This document shows positions 60,101 to 64,000 of a stretch of DNA of 64,000 nucleotides, piece after piece; the stretch's first letter is position 1, and every line of letters starts with the position of its first letter. The position numbers and the translations under genes are program-made. The DNA is from Gavia stellata (lineage: Eukaryota; Chordata; Aves; Gaviiformes; Gaviidae). Where the stretch lies: assembly GCF_030936135.1 (NCBI RefSeq), contig NC_082596.1, positions 97,882,449 to 97,946,448 on the forward strand. The letters run 5' to 3'. Under the pieces are notes generated by a model, which saw only the letters and a list, made by a program, of their open reading frames with translations, ran no database searches and was not told the origin of the DNA.

Positions 60101-63100
60101 ACATTTTAAACAGAACTATTAATGCCATTTAAGCAGCCTTCATGCAACAGAAAATAGCCTCTATTGCACCATAACTTGGAATGGCTGACTGTTTTTCCTT
60201 CCAAGAAGATGAACAGATACAGAGTCAAGGGTTGTCCTTTGCATAAGACGCCACTGCCAGTTCATTCCTAAACTGTATTTCCCAGACTATCTGTGAAAAA
60301 CTGAGCCCCAATTTATATTGTTGAACGCAAATAATATTTTTCTCTACTTCCATGCATTTGGCCTACACATTCTCTGAAGTAAAATATTCATGGAACAGTA
60401 TTTCCTTGGTCCACTACGTAATGGCAAAAATGAGAAGAGCATCTATTTGAAATGTACCTGTTGAACTCGATGTGGTTGTGGCTCCAAAGGTGAAGCCTGA
60501 ATTTGCTGCATTGGTACTGCTGGTTCCCGAACCAAAGAGAAATGAACCAAGAGCTGTGCCGGTGCTGGAAGATGTGGTGGCTGTTTTGGTTTCTTGAGAG
60601 AAGCCAAATGACTGAGATGCTGCAGATTCCGCAGAATTGCCAAAAACAGAGCTGCTCACAGTGTTGCTGGCTTGTCCGAACACAAAAGGAGCGGGAACTG
60701 GCTGAGGATTTGAGGAGGAGATGGCACTGCCAAACACACTGCTGCTGTTGGCTGAAGTGGTGGGTACCACTGTGCTGGAGGAACTTGAGCTCAAGAAGCT
60801 GAAGGATGGCTTTGCTGCTCCTTGATCTGAAAGGAAGAACAGTACATAAACCACCACAGAAATGCCAAACGAAGTACAGCAAGTAGACTCCTGTTTCAAT
60901 CACCGTACAAAGAGCAGTCCTGAACGACACCTCAACTGCTATCCCAGCTACTGTTGCTTACATAAGATCTGGATTTAACATGCCGATTGCTGCCACCCAC
61001 AATTAAAGGAATGGAAGAATTGTGAAGAACAAGGACACCAAGCAGTCTAGGCTTCGTTGGTCACAAACACTAAGCAGCAGCTGTCATTTCCTGAACCAGT
61101 ATTAACCACTACTTCTGAACTCTTCAAACAAAAATATTATTTCAGATGTTCTTAGAAGAACAACGTCAATCAGCTGTAACAGTTTTATGGCTTTGCTCAA
61201 TGGAGTACTAAAAAACAGTGATACCAGTTTTATGGCTTTGCTCAGTGGAGTACTGAAAAACAGTGACACCGTTGCATTTGTAGCTTGTTCGAAAATATAG
61301 CCCTGTGCCTACAGCTTTAAGTCAAGCAAAGCTTACCATCCTCCAGCCTAACTCTTCCAAGCTGAAGTTCACTGTACTTAAGCACCTGCAAGACCTGCTT
61401 TTAGGAGTAACAGAGAACAACCCTCCATTAAGACCACTGTTATAAAGTACTGAGTGCAGTTTTACACACTTAGAATAGAGCTGCCTTTTAAAGTCAGTCA
61501 TCCTTCAGCTTTCCCTTAGCTGCTGGTGTAATTCTCATTATTAATTTGTGATCTTGTTTTCAATTTCCCACTGTCTTTTTTCCCAGCAGTTATGGCCCCT
61601 TTTCACCTATGCCATTTTTAAGGGTCTATACAATTCTTCAGAACGCTTGTTAAAATTTCCTTTTTGCACAAGGTGCTTCATCAAATTTCCATGACTAAAC
61701 CAAACTCCAGAACTTTACCTGGCAGGTAAAAAAAAAAAAACCACCAAACCAAACCCGACCTCAACCTCCACCCTCCCCCCCCAACCATCTCCCCTCCCCC
61801 AAAGCCCACAATCCTCCAAAAACCTGTCTGTTCAGTAGCAGTTCAACCTAAGAATAGTGTGATTAAAACCAGTATAACCCTATGTATTGCTTTTATTCGG
61901 GGTTACTTACTGATGTCCTTTTCCGTACCACTTCAGAAGTTAGAAACCAATTCTGTTCTCTAAAACACAGTTGCTAAGTCGTACAAATGGAATTTAACAA
62001 GCAGAATTTTTCCACACAGTAATCACCACTAAAGAGCTTTAATCCTCCACTGTAGATTTTCAACAAATTAAAGAAATTTAAAAAACTGTGTAATACCTAT
62101 GAAGTGAATTTTATACCTTTGTAGCAATAGAGAAACAGCAGTACACCCTGCAGCATGGCTGCAATATATGGAAGATATTCCCTTTCATCCCCTTTCACTA
62201 CGAAAAACGCTAGTATGAGGCCTCCGTACTTGCACCACACTACAGATTTTATCACCAGCTGTGTTGCTACCACTGAGACAATGCAACTTCTGTGTTCATA
62301 CAAGAAGCGGTACAGGTTCCTTAAGGTGTGGAGATTTTTTTGTCTAAATCTGTTGTTAAAACTCATTGAAATCTGAAAAGGACTTGGTACATATTGTCTG
62401 CGCACCAACAACCAGAACTAAAGACAGGCTGCAGGTAGTAATTAAGCCTTTTCTAAAGCTCTAACGCATGAATGTATCAAATCCCACAGATTTTGTCCAG
62501 TACGGCTTCAGAGCTCTTATTTGGTGGACACGAGCAAACAAGTGAAGACAAAAAATGTTCCATTTACCTGAAGTACTGGTTTGTGCCCCAAATGCAAAAG
62601 GCGGCTTTGCCTGCTCAGTTTCCTTCTCCGATGGTTTAACAAAACTAAAATTGAATATAGGTTTTGCTGTGCTCTCCTCTTTGGTATGCTCAGCCGTCCC
62701 AGCTGAGAAGATAGGTTGTGCCTTTAACTCTTCATTGTCAGCTTTCTTTCCAAACGCTAATGGAGCAGCAGAAGTGACAGAATCCTGTTTCTCTTCTGTC
62801 CTTCCCAAAACAAACTGTGAGGCAGGTGCAGACTCCACACTGCCGAAAGAGAAGCCTCCTTTTGTTGAAAGGGTTTCATCCTTTTTCTCATCTGACTTCT
62901 TAAATGCAAGAGCAGGTGATGCTACCTCCTTTTCTGCCACAGTTCCAAAAGTGAAGCCACTGACTCCGGTTTTGTTCTCATTGGTAGCTATGGAAGAAGT
63001 AGAACTTGTGCCAAAAGCAAAGCCTCCCAAAACTGGTTCCTCTTTCTTCTCCTGCTGTCCCAGGCTCGCTGTCCCAAACTGAAATGTTGAAGGAGCCTGA

Positions 63101-64000
63101 CTGCTTGTAGATGGAAGTCCAAAGGTGAAAGTGTTACTTTTACCTTCTTTTTTACTGTCTTCTGATTTAGAGTCTGAGGAAGAAACTCCAAATTTGAAGT
63201 CCCCCGAACTAGTAGGAAACTTAAATCCCCCAGTCACAGTGTTGGAGAACGCAGATTCAGATGCAGTGCCAAACTTGAAGCTCCTTTGTTCTCCAAATTT
63301 AAAATTTCCTGTGCTACCTAATGTCTGAGAAGATTCAGAGGAGGATGACTGGACACCAAATGTAAATGATGGCACTGCAGCATTTGTGGACACAGTAGCA
63401 GTACCAAATCCTGCAGAAATAAGTAATAATGTTAAGGTGTGCAGTATGTGATGTAATACACGTAAGCTTTAGCTACATGAGTCAAAACTGTTTAAAAAGA
63501 CAAAAAACAAACCACAAAACAAGTAAGTAAACTCTATACCTCCTCTCTACATACACCTTTTCGCAATGGTATTCCTTCTATCCGCCACCTGGCTTTGAAA
63601 AGCATACTGCTGCCTTCTTTGAAATGATCATGCTTTTAGTCTAAACTCCAAATGGACAACACATAAGGCTTGCAAAGAATAACTATGTCTCTAAAAAGCA
63701 TAATCTTTTTCTGGGGAAAGGGTGTGGAAACATAGGCACGTTACCTTACTTAAGCAATATTCCTAGAGGAAAAATGAACAATTTTGCCATACCTCAAAGG
63801 AAAAATAATTGTACTTTATAAAAACAAACAAACAAACAAAAAAAAAACCACCAAAGAGAAAGTAAATTGCAGAATGCACACCCTTGTTTTCCTCATTAAG
63901 TATTACCTTTGAACTCCACTTTGGTGCCTGGCTTTGCACTTTCACAGGATACACATTTTGTGGCTTCTGCTTTGTTTTGGACCAAGCAGACCTCACAATC
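57080..64000 (-). CDS. NUP153: NUP153, nuclear pore basket nucleoporin (3' six coding exons; 5' part off window)
   Basis: NUP153 sits on the nuclear basket of the pore, where its C-terminal Phe-Gly repeats contact import and export receptors. Minus-strand exons 64000-63907, 63410-62568, 60826-60458, 59404-59132, 57800-57641 and 57164-57080 join in frame to 607 residues plus TAA. The first fragment is the end of the last RanBP2-type zinc finger (DCEVCLVQNKAEATKCVSCE). Then come about 27 FG dipeptides, many as F-x-FG, in Ser/Thr-rich linkers, and a basic C-terminus SGRKIKTAVRRRK. Human NUP153 is about 1475 residues, so roughly the last 40% is here. All five introns are GT-AG; the first four are phase 1 and the last is phase 2. 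Confidence 0.97.
57165..57640. other. NUP153 last intron, 0.5 kb
   Basis: Phase 2 intron, nothing recognised inside. Confidence 0.85.
57641..57800 (-). CDS. NUP153: NUP153 penultimate exon, last FG motifs
   Basis: 160 bases reading SVFQFGSNTSNFTFSNNPGV, then FTFGANPPAPAAPAQPSGS and SGFSFSQPPAFTV. It carries the final two FG dipeptides. Acceptor atcttcccag, donor gtaaga. Enters in phase 1, leaves in phase 2. Confidence 0.96.
57801..59131. other. NUP153 intron, 1.3 kb
   Basis: Phase 1 intron with an A-run near 58240. No repeat family or coding signal recognised. Confidence 0.85.
59132..59404 (-). CDS. NUP153: NUP153 exon, FG-repeat exon
   Basis: 273 bases. The correct frame reads SSSSFLFGSGPPAPAAGPAF, then AFGQSQGSSQPGTPSFG and onward to QQPGFGSGTPST, with seven FG dipeptides. 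The longer open frames over this exon on both strands are shadows. Acceptor ctccccgag, donor gtgagt. Phase 1 on both sides. Confidence 0.95.
59405..60457. other. NUP153 intron, 1.05 kb
   Basis: Phase 1 intron. The frame at 59688-59951 has no exon-like support. Nothing recognised. Confidence 0.85.
60458..60826 (-). CDS. NUP153: NUP153 exon, FG-repeat exon
   Basis: 369 bases with six FG dipeptides (VFGSA, FVFGQA, VFGNS, SFGFS, FLFGSG, FTFGAT) in a Ser/Thr-rich background. Acceptor cctttcag. The donor gtacat is weak at +4 to +6. Phase 1 on both sides. Confidence 0.96.
61180..61269. repeat. 45-bp tandem duplication in NUP153 intron
   Basis: Two adjacent 45-base units (61180-61224 and 61225-61269), both starting cagttttatggctttgctca, differ at three positions. 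A local duplication that has diverged slightly. Confidence 0.92.
61765..61800 (-). repeat. C-rich (G-rich on transcript strand) tract
   Basis: On the NUP153 sense strand this reads as G-runs of 5, 4, 8 and 3 separated by short loops, preceded on the plus strand by an A-run (61729-61740). Low-complexity sequence with G-quadruplex potential. Confidence 0.6.
62568..63410 (-). CDS. NUP153: NUP153 exon, large FG-repeat exon
   Basis: 843 bases with twelve FG dipeptides, including SFTFG, NFKFG, SFKFG, DFKFG, TFTFG, TFQFG, GFAFG, GFTFG and GFSFG. Linkers are rich in Ser, Lys and Glu (for example EDSKKEGKSN). Acceptor tttctgcag, donor gtaaat. Phase 1 on both sides. Confidence 0.97.
63411..63906. other. 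NUP153 intron, 0.5 kb
   Basis: Phase 1 intron between the last zinc finger and the FG domain, with an A-rich run near 63822-63847 (caaa units). Nothing else recognised. Confidence 0.85.
63907..64000 (-). CDS. NUP153: NUP153 exon, last zinc finger (partial at window edge)
   Basis: Reads DCEVCLVQNKAEATKCVSCE then SAKPGTKVEFK: the C-x2-C ... C-x2-C pattern of a RanBP2-type finger, which binds Ran in this protein. Donor gtaata, ends in phase 1. The exon continues beyond the window. Confidence 0.96.

Larger units (their letters stand above)
60827..62567. other. NUP153 intron, 1.7 kb
   Basis: Phase 1 intron containing a 45-bp tandem duplication (61180-61269) and a C-rich tract (61765-61800). A 104-codon minus-strand frame (62411-62097) is judged to be chance. 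Confidence 0.8.

Noticed and set aside
62097-62411. 104-codon minus-strand frame with hydrophobic stretches in a NUP153 intron
   Set aside because: No recognised family, no repeat or splice support, and frames of this length are expected by chance in 64 kb of six-frame sequence.

Overview
The window looks like vertebrate nuclear DNA, most likely from a bird. It has spliced genes with GT-AG introns, a CpG-island promoter, and four 5'-truncated CR1 (chicken repeat 1) LINE copies, the dominant retrotransposon family of birds. CR1 also occurs in turtles and crocodilians, so birds are favoured partly because the introns are compact. No prokaryotic, plasmid, CRISPR or phage features are visible.

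Three protein-coding genes are recognised by translating exons and checking splice phase. (1) CAP2 (adenylyl cyclase-associated protein 2, an actin regulator) is on the + strand at 992-35970. Its last ten coding exons are present (403 codons plus stop) and the first exons lie off the left edge. Its 3' UTR probably ends near 37.16 kb. (2) FAM8A1 (RDD-domain membrane protein of the HRD1 ER-degradation complex) is on the + strand at 45761-53229. It is complete in five exons, encodes 368 residues, and starts inside a CpG island at about 44.93-46.6 kb. (3) NUP153 (nuclear pore basket nucleoporin) is on the - strand, with its stop at 57080-57082. Its last six coding exons are present: the end of the final zinc finger and the whole C-terminal FG-repeat domain. 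The order CAP2 > FAM8A1 > < NUP153 is that of human 6p22.3 as I remember it, so this is conserved synteny.

Layout: 1-37 kb is CAP2 introns, exons and 3' UTR, with two CR1 copies in introns. 37.2-44.9 kb is intergenic, with two more CR1 copies and one unexplained exon-like open segment at 40780-40918. 44.9-54.2 kb is the FAM8A1 promoter, gene and 3' UTR. 54.2-57.1 kb is the convergent tail-to-tail region with several poly(A) signals. 57.1-64 kb is the NUP153 3' end.

The three genes act in different processes (actin dynamics, ER protein degradation, nuclear transport), and nothing in the sequence suggests they form one system. I found no convincing new biological system. The items most worth checking are the orphan exon-like segment, several short tandem duplications, a strong unused-looking splice donor in the FAM8A1 island, and the skip-compatible FG exons of NUP153.
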